Below, piece after piece: positions 11,495-23,440 of a stretch of 64,000 nucleotides of DNA. The notes beneath the pieces are model-generated. The model saw only the letters and a list, made by a program, of their open reading frames with translations, was not told the origin of the DNA and made no database searches. The stretch covers positions 119,741,001-119,805,000 of the forward strand of contig CM075673.1 of NCBI GenBank assembly GCA_037962975.1, read 5' to 3'. The position numbers were made by a program, and so were the translations under genes. This stretch comes from Clitoria ternatea. Taxonomy: Eukaryota; Streptophyta; Magnoliopsida; Fabales; Fabaceae. Numbering within the stretch: position 1 is the stretch's first letter; each line of letters opens with the position of its first letter.

Positions 11495-11670
11495 CTGGAA
11501 GCCTACCAGGAGCCGCTCTTTGTCCGTGCCTATGCACCGGCGATCACTCCCCGCCCTCAACAGTGCCCGAGATGTCATATTCCCCGCTGGAAGCCTTCCA
11601 GGAGCCGCTCCTTGTCCGTGCCCATGCACCGGCGATCACTCCCCGCCCTCAACAGCACCGGGATGTCACA
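11495..11670. repeat. Two copies of a 92-bp-period direct repeat in the LTR
   Basis: CTGGAAGCCT..CAGGAGCCGCT is followed by CACCGGCGATCACTCCCCGC and CCTCAACAG. The block occurs at 11,495-11,578 and again at 11,587-11,670 with few differences. Each copy ends in a GATGTCA-type terminus, so the first carries a relic of the LTR end (GATGTCATA). The short open frames here are G/C-rich repeat artefacts. Confidence 0.85.
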
Positions 11671-11950
11671 CTTGGGATAAGCCAGAAGTTGCTGGTGTAA
11701 AGAATACTTGTAGCACGGGTCTGGTGCTAATATTGTAAAGGAGATTTTTTACAATAGTGGAAATCCTTCAAGTTGGAAGGGACTGGACGTAGCTTCTGAG
11801 TTGGAAGTGAACCAGTATAAACTCTGTGTGTTTATTGTATCTTACTCATCTTCATTTGATTACTTGTACATTTTATTTTGATATAAAATTTAGGCGAAAA
11901 AGAGTCTAAGACTTATTCAACCCCCCTTCTAAGTCTAACTCTGAACCATC

Positions 11951-12502
11951 AAAATCACATATACGCAACTGACTCGCATATATCTTTGACTTCTAGTATC
12001 TGGATACTAAAGGATCGACCTTCAGCTGGGGGTCCGACTTGACACCCCGTTAACCTGACTTGGTTCACCGAGCCAAACTTGGTTCTCCACCTCAACCACT
12101 AGGTCCGACTTGACCACTGGGTAGCTTAACTAGGCCACAAATACCACGGGAGCAGAAAACGAGAGGCAACATATAGCATCGGCCGTCCCACACCACATAA
12201 ATACATATATAAGCATACAATACATGACTCAATAATTATACTAACGTGCCATGTCATGTCACAATATCTCATTAATTATTGTTTCGACATTTGCAACCGA
12301 TTGTCGATAATTATACTAACATACACAGTCAGAAACCACCAACAATGTTCATTCCAATCCACCACCCACAGTATACCATATACACATATAATGCTCATAA
12401 TTCATATCATCATTTTTGCTCAAATAATTAATTATTCCATTTATAGTTTATAACTTTCACTTCCTATTCACTTTATTAATAAGTATGCATTTAATTCTAC
12501 AT

Positions 12503-12542
<40 letters not shown>

Positions 12543-13281
12543 CATTATCTAACTAATTTACAAACTTTCTAACAACTCCTAATTATTTTATAGTCTTCCC
12601 AAAGCTAAATCTCATATCAATCCTAATTAATTATGACCCGAACACCCCCCTTTCCTCGATTCCAAGCCTTAATAATTTGTTCCTGGTGTCAGGTCACCTG
12701 ATTCACAGTTCCTCTCCCAAACTCGACGCCCGTTTTGTCAATCACCTTTCTGACACTTGTTACGGCACCTACGATCACCGAAACATAAAAACCATTAGCA
12801 CATTGTCTTCCATACCATGCTAGAATCAACATCTAAGCTTCCCAAGTCCATAAAACACGAAACCTGAATCTTCCTCACCACATGCAAATTTAGTTTTTTG
12901 AAAGGGGAAAAGGGAGAAGAGAAAGAAAGCTTGAGATGGAGGTTCCACATGCATTACCTTAGTCCTTAATGCCCAAACACAAGAAATCCTAAGTTTCCCC
13001 CTAGGTTCAGGTCCCAAATCGCAAAGAGGGAGAAAAGAGAGGAAGAAAAGAGTCTTGAGCTTCTATTTTAACTGACCTTGACGCTGATGCTACGTGTCAG
13101 GTCACTAATTGTACCCTCACGCTACGCTTCCACACTACGCTACGCGTCAGGTTCCTGATGTCCATTTCCTTTAAAATTCATTTTAAAACCCAATAATTCA
13201 CTTCATATCACTTAATACTTATTATTTTTACTCAATCATACATTTATTTATTCCAATTATTAAAACACTAAGGATGTTACA
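11951..13281 (-). mobile_element. LTR-like segment A ending GGATGTTACA
   Basis: On the minus strand the segment starts at TGTAACATCCTTAG (13,281). It shares a block at 11,990-12,160 with segment B: palindromic TAGTATCTGGATACTA, GGTCCGACTTGACCAC and GGTAGCTTAACTAGGCC. The middle is A/T-rich with an (AC)n(AT)n microsatellite. No coding sequence was found. It may be one LTR of a minus-strand element whose other LTR is segment B, or an independent copy; the left boundary is a guess next to the copia LTR. Confidence 0.5.
12502..12542. repeat. (AC)n(AT)n microsatellite
   Basis: An uninterrupted AC run passes directly into an AT run, a compound dinucleotide array inside LTR-like segment A. Confidence 0.95.
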
Positions 13282-15830
13282 TGTTGTATGTCTAAGCTGT
13301 ATTAGATGTGAAGATGTTGTGTTGTGCCTTAAGACCCGTCACGCGCGCCTGCAGGCATTGGACCAGCACTTCAACACTGGTGTTATATTGCTTCTTGCTT
13401 GCGGGCCGCGTGTTAATACGGCCAAGTGGACGTGTACACGCTCATGTACCTGCGTCATAACATGTAATGCCAATATACCTTAGCCTTATGCATGTAGCAC
13501 GTACCACGTCTCCCTGCTCTACCTCCAGCATCATGTCATGCTCATGGCCCCCTCCATGTGCACGCCCATCTTGCCATCAAAACCATATGCATAATTTCAA
13601 TTGCTTTCATTCAATTGCTAGATATATAATATGAAACATGTATACAATATATATATATATATAAGTAAATAAAAAACAAATAATAATAATAATAATCTAC
13701 TATTATCCTGATTGTTATTAACTATATTAAAATTCATTACTATCACTAATATCATTACTATTAAATTTTAATGATGAGAAGTCTAATTTTATTTATCATA
13801 TCATATTTTAGTCATTTATTTTGTTTTAAATTATGGACTTATTTGTATTTAGTTACTTTTTACATTTTTAATATTTGTTACCAGGGTTATTAGTACCTTA
13901 TAAAATTGTAAAAAATAATTTATCCATATTTTTATTTGTTCCTGGAATAATTATTAGGATTTTAGTATGGTCTTGACACTCTTAATGTAGAGAACCTTTC
14001 CCTAACCCCATAATCACACCTTGGCCTTCCATCAACATCCTTGTTTGTAGACATGCATTAAAAGCAAAATTGCAATCCAAGACAAACAAAAACCATAACG
14101 TTCCGCCTTAATTATATTTTAATCTCAAACAATCCATGAGTTTTGTAAGAATTTTTTGCATTTATATAATATTTAGTAAATTTTTAATTTTTGATAAAAC
14201 CCAATTCAACCTTTCCTAATTTTAATATCACGCCTTAATACAATACTTAATATATAAATAAAATTCATAACTTTTACATAACTTAATTTACCATAACAAT
14301 AATACAAGACAAACACATAAGAATGCCAAAATGATAGAAATTAAACCAAGGAACAAACTGTTGGTGTTTGGACGCTCAAACCTAGCATGTAAACGCCCAA
14401 CCACTGACCAAAAAATTCAACAGGGCACAAGGCAACAACACCCCAACGTACTAACGCTGGGGTGGGCATATAAACGTCCATGCTTTATGGGAAAAAGGAA
14501 TCAACACCAGAGCACCAGCGTATGGACGCTAGTGTGGCGTTTAGACATGTGCACACAAGAGAGAATATGGACAACATGCAATTACAAGGAAGCGAAGCAA
14601 GGAAAGCCACCATAGAGCACGAGTGTGGACATGCCCATGCTGGCGTGCTAATGCGCATAAGGAAAGGGGAGGGAGCGTGGCGCCAACGTGCACACGCCTA
14701 AACCAGAACACCTACACACTATACAAACTAACCAATTGCAAAGAACCAAAGGGAACCCAACACCATGCACCAGCGTATGGACGCTAGGGTGGCGTGGACA
14801 TGCGTGAAGAGGGATCAAGGCACAGAGCCCGCGCGTTCACATGCCCACGGCCAACGTACAGACATTGACATCAGGTTCAAATTTTCAAAATTTGTAGATT
14901 AATCCTTGCAACATGAATTTCCTATTTTACGAACTACAAGAACCCTTAAATTGCCCGTTTCAACACCGAATTACCCTAAATTTCATGGGCACTATATTTT
15001 TCATGTTCCAGACCCATTGGCGCAGTTCGTTCACCAAAATTCCACTGTATGAGAAAGTTACACATAAAAACGTGGTTTAACACTTTATGCATAATTCAAT
15101 GCACCAAAGTAAAGAAATGCAATCTCAATCTCAATTCAAGCATGCACACAAATTTGGTATGTAACTATAGACCTATGGAAGCCATCCAAGGAGTCAAATT
15201 CCCACGGATGAACAAAATACCCTACTTAGTTCCTTCAATACTCAACAGTTATATATATGCCTATATCAAAGTAATGAATTCTCACACTGATTATGCACAT
15301 CAACAATTCAACATTATATATATAGTTTTTAAAACATGCCCATTACATCTACAAGCTATTAAACAATGGCTCATTGCCCACATACATCATAAATAACAAT
15401 ACCTGAACATGATTCATAACATACATTATTTCACATCGTTGCTACACATTTACATCATCACATACACATTGTATCAAGTTCACTCATCATCATCATCATT
15501 TAATGTCATCTTAGTCCATCACATTCAACATCATGTAATCATCATTATATGCATATAGAATATATATTACCAATCTAAAATATTTGGCAGTTCATCACTA
15601 ATATATTCATACATAAACACATCACCTAAGCCATGATCATCATTAAAATAATATAAGTAACCATCATTGGCTATCCAGCTCATAAACATCACCAAAAACA
15701 ATTTCAGCAAACCATAATAGTCATCACACACATATATATAAATACACTCTATATCCATCATATCTACATATATACATATCGAAATATCCATCCATGCATT
15801 GTCTTGACATTGCTTCCAATACTACTTTAC
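13282..15830. other. Non-coding stretch between LTR-like segments A and B
   Basis: No protein-like reading frame was recognised. The left part (13,300-13,560) and the middle (14,330-14,880) are G/C-richer islands with repeated words such as GGACGCT, ACGCCCA and CACGC. The remainder is strongly A/T-rich, with TA and AAT runs near 13,650-13,700. If segments A and B are paired LTRs, this would be the internal region of a short non-autonomous element of LARD type. The frames at 14,331-14,701 and 15,049-15,396 show no family features. Confidence 0.4.
14512..14800. repeat. Spaced direct repeat, GCGTATGGACGCTAG
   Basis: CACCAGCGTATGGACGCTAG followed by GTGGCGT-type sequence occurs at about 14,512 and again at about 14,768, some 256 bases apart. 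Looser relatives (GTTTGGACGCTC near 14,365, ACGCTGGGGTGG near 14,453) lie before them. It is a G/C-rich repeat set inside otherwise A/T-rich DNA. Confidence 0.7.
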
Positions 15831-17548
15831 ACTAATATCTGAAGCTTTTACAACCTCCCTGTCTCCGGTCACTAAAACAACTATAAGAGTGAGTGACTGA
15901 CCATATAATTCAATGCATTTCAGTAATGAATGCAAGTTAATTCAGCTATAAATAAACAACAACAATACCATCATCATCAATCTTTAATTGTTACTAGAAT
16001 ATCATCAATATGTTTTCACAACTGACTCTCAATCAAGCATAGCATAAAACGATCTAGTATCCAGATACTAAAAGGATCAACCATCAATTGGAAGTCCACC
16101 AGACATCCCGTGAACCCACCTGGTCCACCGAGCCTACCTGACTCCTCACCTCAACCACTGGGTCCTACTTGACCATTGGGTAGCTCAACTGGGCCATTAA
16201 CGACCACGGGAGCCAAAAACATGGGGTAAATCATACCGAATGGTTATCCGCACCATACAACATATAATAATAGCATATCATTATCCAACATCATCATCAT
16301 CAACCATCCCTGGCGCAAACGCCATCTCCTTGGGATATAAATATTCAACATAATGCATCATTTCATAATAAGCAACATAGGCAATAATCAATCTCATTGC
16401 TATTTCATACTTCACAATTTCCATATTTATACATCATCGACATAATTTACAACTATAGTAATCGTCATATAAATTTTGAATGATCAAACACAAGTAAAAT
16501 TAAATCTCACTATTATTTCAGTTTATAACATACTTACATATTAATTGGTTCTCTACGCTACTTCAACAAATACTACATTTTCGCTTATATGCTTCAAAAG
16601 TCGATAAAAGAATATAGTCATATTAAATTATATACCACGAACACTCCCCTTACTTTAACTCCGAGCTCTCATAACCTTGATTCGATCATCGATTTCTTCC
16701 AAATACGCCAACACTTTAAAATTAGAAGAAATCAAGAATTAGAATTAAGTCGTTATCTCCGAAACCATGACCCATTCCTCTTTACCACTTCCATTCTTCA
16801 AATTAAGGTTATTGCAACTCACCGATATCACCTCCGATCTTTGGTTCCAACTTCACCCTCTCTGATTAATCCATCGGTCTTCGTTCTGCAACCTACCATC
16901 AACGAAACAGAACCCCAATTGCCATTTTGGAATGCCCGTTACCTCTATAATCATCCATAAGCTTTAATTATCAAAAGAATGAAACGAAACCTCGCCCCTC
17001 ATGTAAACCCCACTTGCGGCCTTAGAGAGAGAAAGAGAAAAAAGATTACGAAACTTGAAATTGAGGGTACCTTTACATAGCTCTCGCTTCAAGGATTCTA
17101 AAAATGTACTCAATTGCAAGAATTGCTCACAAATTGACTTTCAATTTGGTAAACAACAATGGCATGCAAGTTCTCTATTTTTCTTTCGGTGTTTCACGTG
17201 AAGATGACAATGTGATTTTGCTAAATGTTGCTTCACTAAAGGCAAGGGTAGAACGGTCCTTTCACAATTCCATTTTCCTATTTTTTTTAATTCTAAAATC
17301 CTATTTTCTTTTCTTTACCCAATTAATCAAAATAACAATAATTATGATAAATCTATTTTTACTTTTTACCATGCGGTAACTATTTCTTTATCCTTATAAT
17401 TTAACCAATTTTTCATTTAATCATGCTCCTCTATTTAATTTAATTAATTCAAGATCTATTTAATTAAATTTTCTCTCAGTTCACCACTAATTTATAATTT
17501 AATTGTGAATAACACTATTTCATTATTTTAAATTAACTAGGATGTTAC
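15831..17548 (-). mobile_element. LTR-like segment B ending GGATGTTACA
   Basis: The minus-strand start is TGTAACATCCTAG at 17,548. The block at 16,050-16,220 matches segment A, including palindromic TAGTATCCAGATACTA, CTCAACCACTGGGTCC and GGTAGCTCAACTGGGCC. A purine run (GAGAGAGAAAGAG near 17,024) corresponds to a similar run in segment A. The two segments are clearly related but well diverged, and differ in length. The left boundary is uncertain. No coding sequence was found. Confidence 0.5.
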
Positions 17549-20449
17549 AAAAACCAAATTGACAATAAAACATTTTTTAAGGATTCTAAACAAGGAAAAG
17601 CTTTAAACATAAGGATTAAATGTTTAATTTTACCTTAGTAATTTCTATACTTTACAAGGGATTATCTTTTGGTTATCGTATTTTTTTAAAGATAATTTAG
17701 TTAAGATTGGTCCCAAGGCGCATGTCTCAAAACTCGATCATCACTCACTTTAGTATTTACATATCACCAACAAGATCCTAATATTGATGAGATTTAAACT
17801 TCATGACCATATAGACACAAATTTAATAATTAACCAACTTGACCAATTTTTAGTGGGATTCAATTATCATTTACACCAAAAAAAAGAGAGAGAGCATGGA
17901 AAGGTTATTCCTAAGGAAACATGTTTTCAAGAAGAGAAGGATGGAAATAGGCGAGCCGAGTCTTCATCTCTTCTTATCTTATTAACTTCTAAAAAAAATA
18001 ATACTATTATGATTCTGGTTATAAGAAAAAGAGACCAATTTTATACTTATTAAGAAAGTTGATTAAAATTTGTTATTTGCATTAATGTTATCAAATATTT
18101 GATGTATTTGTCTAAAGTACTTCTAATATCATTTATTTCATAAAGAATTTATTTGTTTTGGAAATGTTTTCAAAGACATATTTAGTATATAAACATTTAA
18201 TGACATTAAAAAAATATTTTTACTTATATTTGAGAAAAAGAACTCATAAAATTTGTTTACAACCAGAACTAGAAGAAATTATATTAAAAAAAATACATAC
18301 ATATGTCTTAGTAATTTTGCCCTTACCCCTCAGAGCTCAAGGATTTTTAGTCTTTCTTTGCTTGAATTTCAAATTTGTCTTTGTTTTAAAGGTAGTTTTG
18401 TCTAAGCATGATAATTTTGAATTTTTTTATTAACAAACAAATTTATTCACAGGGCATAAGGAGCGCCCCAACCCATAATACATAATCTTCTACTTATTGT
18501 CAATTACACACTCTTTAAACATATGAGAAGTTCTGTACACCAATCATAGAATGATGCAAGAAAAAAAACCATTCAGATTTACCCTTAGCTATGTCCATGC
18601 TCTCATTTTAATAAGCTAGAACATCAACCCAACGCATACAATTTCATTCCTAAAAACACATTATTCCTTTATAGCCAAATATTCCATATCATAACTGTTT
18701 ACAAATAGAGCGTAAATACAAGAAAGTCCCAGAGAAATCACTCTAGGAAAAAGGTCTTATTATTACTCTATTAAATGTGTCACTTAGCTTTACAAAGAGG
18801 GTCTCAAGGCCATATATAGAACACCAAGTAAACAAGGGGAATGGGAACACCGGTTGGGTTAGTGGGGTAAAGAAGGGTTTCAACTCCCCTATATTCTAAG
18901 AAAGAGGGGGTGAGGGTGTGCGTACGTGTCCCATCACCTAGCGCGGAGGGAACAGTAACGATCCATAATGCATACCATGCTCTTTTCTTTGTCTTAATTA
19001 CCAGAAAACCGAGCCCATGTAGTTGAACATCTTGGTATAAGGGTCCTTTGATGTTGAGGCAACCATAGCACCATGACCATACTTCATACGCGGTTTTGCA
19101 CTTGAAGAAAAGGGGGCCGCATTGGGCATGTTTGAGGGATGATCTTGCTGCTTTTTGAGTTGTTGTTTTACTGATACATTCTCCAAGCTGAGGTCTGACC
19201 ACAGCTTTTGAAAAAAGTTCTTCGAACAGTTAACAGTGTTAAGAGTTTTTCCATCTCCAAGAATCCTGTTTGTTTTAGGCTTTCTTCCCCACAACCCCTA
19301 AGCAGCATCCCTTTGTTGATATTAAGAAAATTTCGCCAAATTTATTTTTCGATGCACACTCCTCTGACCACTTATCCTCCCATAGCTTGGTACTCAACCA
19401 TTACTTGAGACACTTTTAAATTAATGATAATTTTATGTATGTCTCATTGTTATATTAAATACCTGCAATAAGACTTTTGACAAAAAATTTTAAAATATTT
19501 TAAAATAAATAAAAGACTCATGAAAATATTTACATTCAATTTTTATTATTTTATATTTATTTTAATTTTTTCATTTACAAAACATAATATGATATTTTAT
19601 ACGACTTTCACTTCACTTAACTTGTATAATCTAGACTGATACATATTTCATTTTACTTTCTTTATATTCTGCGTTCATTAGAGATCCTTAGTTTCTATTT
19701 TCTCAGTTAGGTCCTGGTGAATTTTAAAACAATCTCATCTCTTGATCTCCACCTAAACTTATTATAGGGACACTGAACATGTGTGTCATATCAAAATATA
19801 AAATTAGTATTATTTCTTCTAACATTAGTGGTATTTCCCCTTAAATTTTGTTCGGAGACTGTTGTTATCCATAAAAATCTTCTTCTAACTTGAAACCAAA
19901 ATAGAGTAAGCTAAAACATAAGACAATACACATGATAAAAAATTTATTTACGATCATAAAATATAATACATCAAATGAAACAAGTTAAAGTGAACAATTT
20001 TAAAATCTTTCTCACATAACCCTTTTCTTATTGTATTAGTAACATTAAAGCTGAAAAAATAAAAGTGAAAACAAAAACAAATTTTACCATGTCATGCTCA
20101 TATATATGTATGTATATGTAAGAGAGAGAGAAAATGAACAATTTTGAAACCTTTCTCATATAACTCTTTTCTTATAGTACTAATAACATTAAAGATGAAA
20201 AAACAAAAACAAATTTAAGCATGACATTCGATCAAAGTCATTCATTCATTCAAATCTAACCATTTCCAATCGTGTTTACGCATTCATCTAGACACAACAA
20301 CACAAGGATTTGCTTCCTCCCCTTCGAAAGGAAACAAAACTAACAAAAAAAAAAGTGGCAAAAACAAGAATGGAAATGGCTCAACAATAACTCAATATTT
20401 ACGTACAAGCAAAGAATGCAACACAGGATATTACTAATTAAGTGCATCA
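17549..20449. other. Intergenic A/T-rich stretch downstream of the neprosin gene
   Basis: Most of this region is A/T-rich and shows no gene features; it includes the presumed 3' flank of the minus-strand neprosin gene. Short open frames at 17,784-18,053 and 18,158-18,433 are low-complexity. The only segment with more balanced composition is 18,800-19,420, described separately. Confidence 0.5.
18998..19294 (-). other. Unrecognised open frame, possible gene relic
   Basis: This 98-codon minus-strand frame has ordinary protein composition (begins MWGRKPKTNR, later KPRMKYGHGAMVAST, ends NYMGSVFW). A second frame overlaps it at 18,804-19,202. I do not recognise the family. No obvious start context, introns or partner exons were found. 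The base composition stands out from its A/T-rich surroundings, so it may be a fragment of a retroposed or transposed gene. Confidence 0.25.
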
Positions 20450-22880
20450 TCATGGGCATTGAGGATTGTTGCCTGGTCCACCATAGTAGAAGTATGTGCC
20501 CCATTCATTATTGTAGGAGCTTTTGATGTCATAACAATTAGTGTTCTCAGCTAGGGTTAAGATGTTATTGTGCACTGAGGTAAGACTATTGTCGGTGTCT
20601 ACAATCTCAAGGTTACGAAAATAACTTGCTTTTCCAAAACCATCTTCAGCAAAGTGCCCAGAACCCATTTGGGTGCTCGTGTGTTGTCCATTCGCACGTG
20701 TGTTCACCACCTCCCCACCCCACTCCACCATTGTCGCATGCTTCGTTAGGTGTGTGAATAACTCTTCTGGCCAATACCCGACCAATGTTCCATCGCCAAA
20801 ACTCATCCACCAGTTCCCTACCCTCGGATCCTATATATAATTCAAATTACAAAAAACAAAATATATCTTAAGGACACTAATCAATAGTTAATGCATGCAT
20901 GCGTGCATGAGTTTGGAAATATTAATTAACCTTCCAGATGAGGATGGTAATGTCATATTGGTTGGCATCAAAAGATGAGATTGGAGAAATAGCAGCTCCA
21001 ATGGCTATTCTGCTATTTGTTTGTATAAAACCCGCACAAAGAAGGTTGTAGCAACCAGTTGCTTCATATGAGTCACTCTGCATCATTCAATTCCAAGGGC
21101 TAATTATGTATATAAACTTGCATGGCACCTTCAACTTCCTATTTATTAAGTAATGATGTAAACACTAGTATAATTATTAATTTATTAATTTTTACATAGT
21201 TTCCCTTAAATAAAGTGTAAATATATAACTAACCGTCCAGTAAGTGAATAATCTGGGACTGCTGTCACCATAAAGCTCCGGACTGACCTGACTAGTGGAA
21301 CAATCAAAGCTTAACACTACACAATATTGTGTGTGATTAATGAATAGATAGTATAATTATTGAATGGATTTAATTAAGTTGATAGAGATTTAGAATACCT
21401 GCCATCCAGCTTCAATGCTGTTGAGATCTGAGCCATCAAAGGATCCGGAAAGAATCCAAATTTGAGAAAGACTGAATTCGTTCACTACTTGGATCGACGG
21501 ATCCCACACATTTATCGTTGCCTTTGCCCCGTACACCTCTGATGATGATCCAGTGTATGCAATAGCATGCTGCATTTATATACACACACTACCATCAATT
21601 ACTCCACCTATACATTTTTTAACTTAAGAATCATACTTCAATGATCTGTATCTATTTGTGTGAAATAAAACAATTTCTTAATGTGTGTTAAGAAAGGAGA
21701 AATTAAAAATTGTATTTAGTTTGTGTTCTTGGATACTTCTTTTTGAAAGGAAATATGGTATGGCACATTTATTGGTAGAGCTGTTAACGAGGAGGATGAT
21801 GAGGTATATGGTACTTGTACAATTAATTAATATTCAGGAGTAACTCGTTCACCTGTACAAAATAAAAACTCAATGTTTGCACCATTACTCAAATGAGACG
21901 ACTGTGAATTCTTAGCGGGCCCCGGTCAAAATCATAAAATGGTAATTCTACATAATAATGATGACATTAATTGCCACCTCTTGATTTCATGTTTATATGT
22001 TATCGTCTCATTACGACCGCATGAAACCGTTTAATTATCTAAAATAATCAAATGCTAATTAAAATGAAATTATAAAAAAATTATACTAATATTGAAACAA
22101 CTTTTAAATCTATCTTTAAAATCAGAATCGAGTTCATCACTTATATTTATATTACATATTAAAATTAAGTTTATGACTAGAATTATGTCTTATATTTAAT
22201 TTTGTTAAAAATATGATTAACATAAAATTAAATCTGAACAATATGATGAAATTGAATACATTTTAACGGAACTACATAATCAAATAAAATAATATTTACC
22301 CCGTGTGTTAAGCCAAACTCAGTTAATTCTTGGACTGTACATTTAGAATCGTAAGTTATATACATTACATGATTTTGCATAAAGAATTTCGAAATTATTT
22401 GATGTGATTCCATGATACGAATATAAAATGTTAGAAATTATAGAGAGAGATAGATTTGGTTCCTTGATTTAAAATGAGATGTTTACGGCTTCAGAATCTT
22501 TCTTATAAATGCGATAAATCAGAGACAATTAATTTGTTTAGTTGAAAATTGAAAGCAATTAATGAGATGTAGCAAAATGAAGGTACCAACCTCATGGCCA
22601 TTGGTGCTTACTACATCGGGTGCATCGTTGCGACGAGAGAGACGGCGACGCTGTTTCTTACCAAAGTCAAACAAAGACTTTGCTCTCAAAACATCATTCA
22701 CTGTGCTCCGCCGTATCGGAACAGTTCCCTTTGGACATCTTGTACCATTTTTGTGCCACATTTGCCATTCCAGCTTTCTCTCTTCTCTCTTCACCTTCAT
22801 TCCCTTTGGCATCTTTGTTGGCACCTTCTGTTAACATCAATTACATTCCTCAAACCAATTAACCAATCATCACCCTATAT

Positions 22881-22929
<49 letters not shown>

Positions 22930-23384
22930 TTTTTAGATAAAAAGTAAAAAAAAATGAGAGTTTTAGTTAAGAAGTCATTTAATTTTTTTTTTATCATAGA
23001 CAAAGTTATACATGTTTTAAAAATTGAAAAATATATATACCTCATTGATGATTAATTCATCCCTAACCTAACTAAATAGCATTTTCGTCCTTTCTGTGAC
23101 AAATTTCTTTTATGGGGGTTGCATGTAATACAAGTAGAAAATTTGAAAATAGAAAAAAGAGATCAACTTTAATTAAAAAGAAAAAGACAAAGATAAAGAA
23201 TACTTTATTATTATATGGTTGGGTCCTTATACATGTAATCTCAAAACAATATAATTTGAATGGATTAAGGATATGGGTACCTGGATCTTGTGATTCTTTA
23301 AAAGTGGATGATCTAAAGATGGTTGCTTTCTTTTGTGAACACAATCAATGAGATCCCCATCCGGACTCTGATATAACGAAGATT

Positions 23385-23440
<56 letters not shown>

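Larger units (their letters stand above)
11173..11670 (-). mobile_element. Cassandra-type solo LTR carrying 5S rRNA sequence
   Basis: The segment is bounded by TGTAACA and TGTCACA and flanked by a perfect 5-bp duplication, CTTGG (11,168-11,172 and 11,671-11,675). On the minus strand it starts TGTGACATCCCGG and ends CCGGGGTGTTACA, with a block of 5S rRNA similarity in sense orientation. LTRs with embedded 5S sequence define the plant Cassandra TRIM family. Only one LTR is present, so it is a solo LTR left by recombination. At 498 bp it is longer than typical Cassandra LTRs, and an internal duplication accounts for part of the excess. Confidence 0.88.
2746..11950 (+). mobile_element. Decayed Ty1-copia retrotransposon, SIRE/Maximus-like, 5' truncated
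   Basis: The domain order is zinc knuckle, GAG pre-integrase, integrase core, reverse transcriptase, RNase H, then an extra env-like region, polypurine tract and 3' LTR. Integrase ahead of reverse transcriptase is the copia order, and the extra region after pol is the hallmark of the SIRE/Maximus lineage. The 5' LTR and most of gag are missing; coding homology starts abruptly at about 2,750 beside the CACTCGG field. Several stops and frameshifts in pol show that this copy is inactive. A second insertion at 6,960-8,245 and a Cassandra-type LTR at 11,173-11,670 are nested inside it. The right boundary at about 11,950 is approximate. Confidence 0.8.
10150..11950 (+). mobile_element. 3' LTR of the copia element (interrupted)
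   Basis: The LTR starts with TGTTGAGAAAAAG directly after the polypurine tract. It ends at about 11,900-11,950, close to a run reading TTCAACCCCCCTTCT that resembles the ends of several plant copia LTRs. The exact end could not be fixed because no second LTR copy lies in the window for comparison. Removing the Cassandra-type insertion gives an LTR of about 1.3 kb. An open stretch at 10,342-10,662 inside it has no recognisable product. Confidence 0.6.

Noticed and set aside
11432..11738. Four overlapping short frames near 11.5 kb that look like a small proline/arginine-rich protein
   Set aside because: They lie within the duplicated G/C-rich part of the Cassandra LTR, occur on both strands, and have no independent support.
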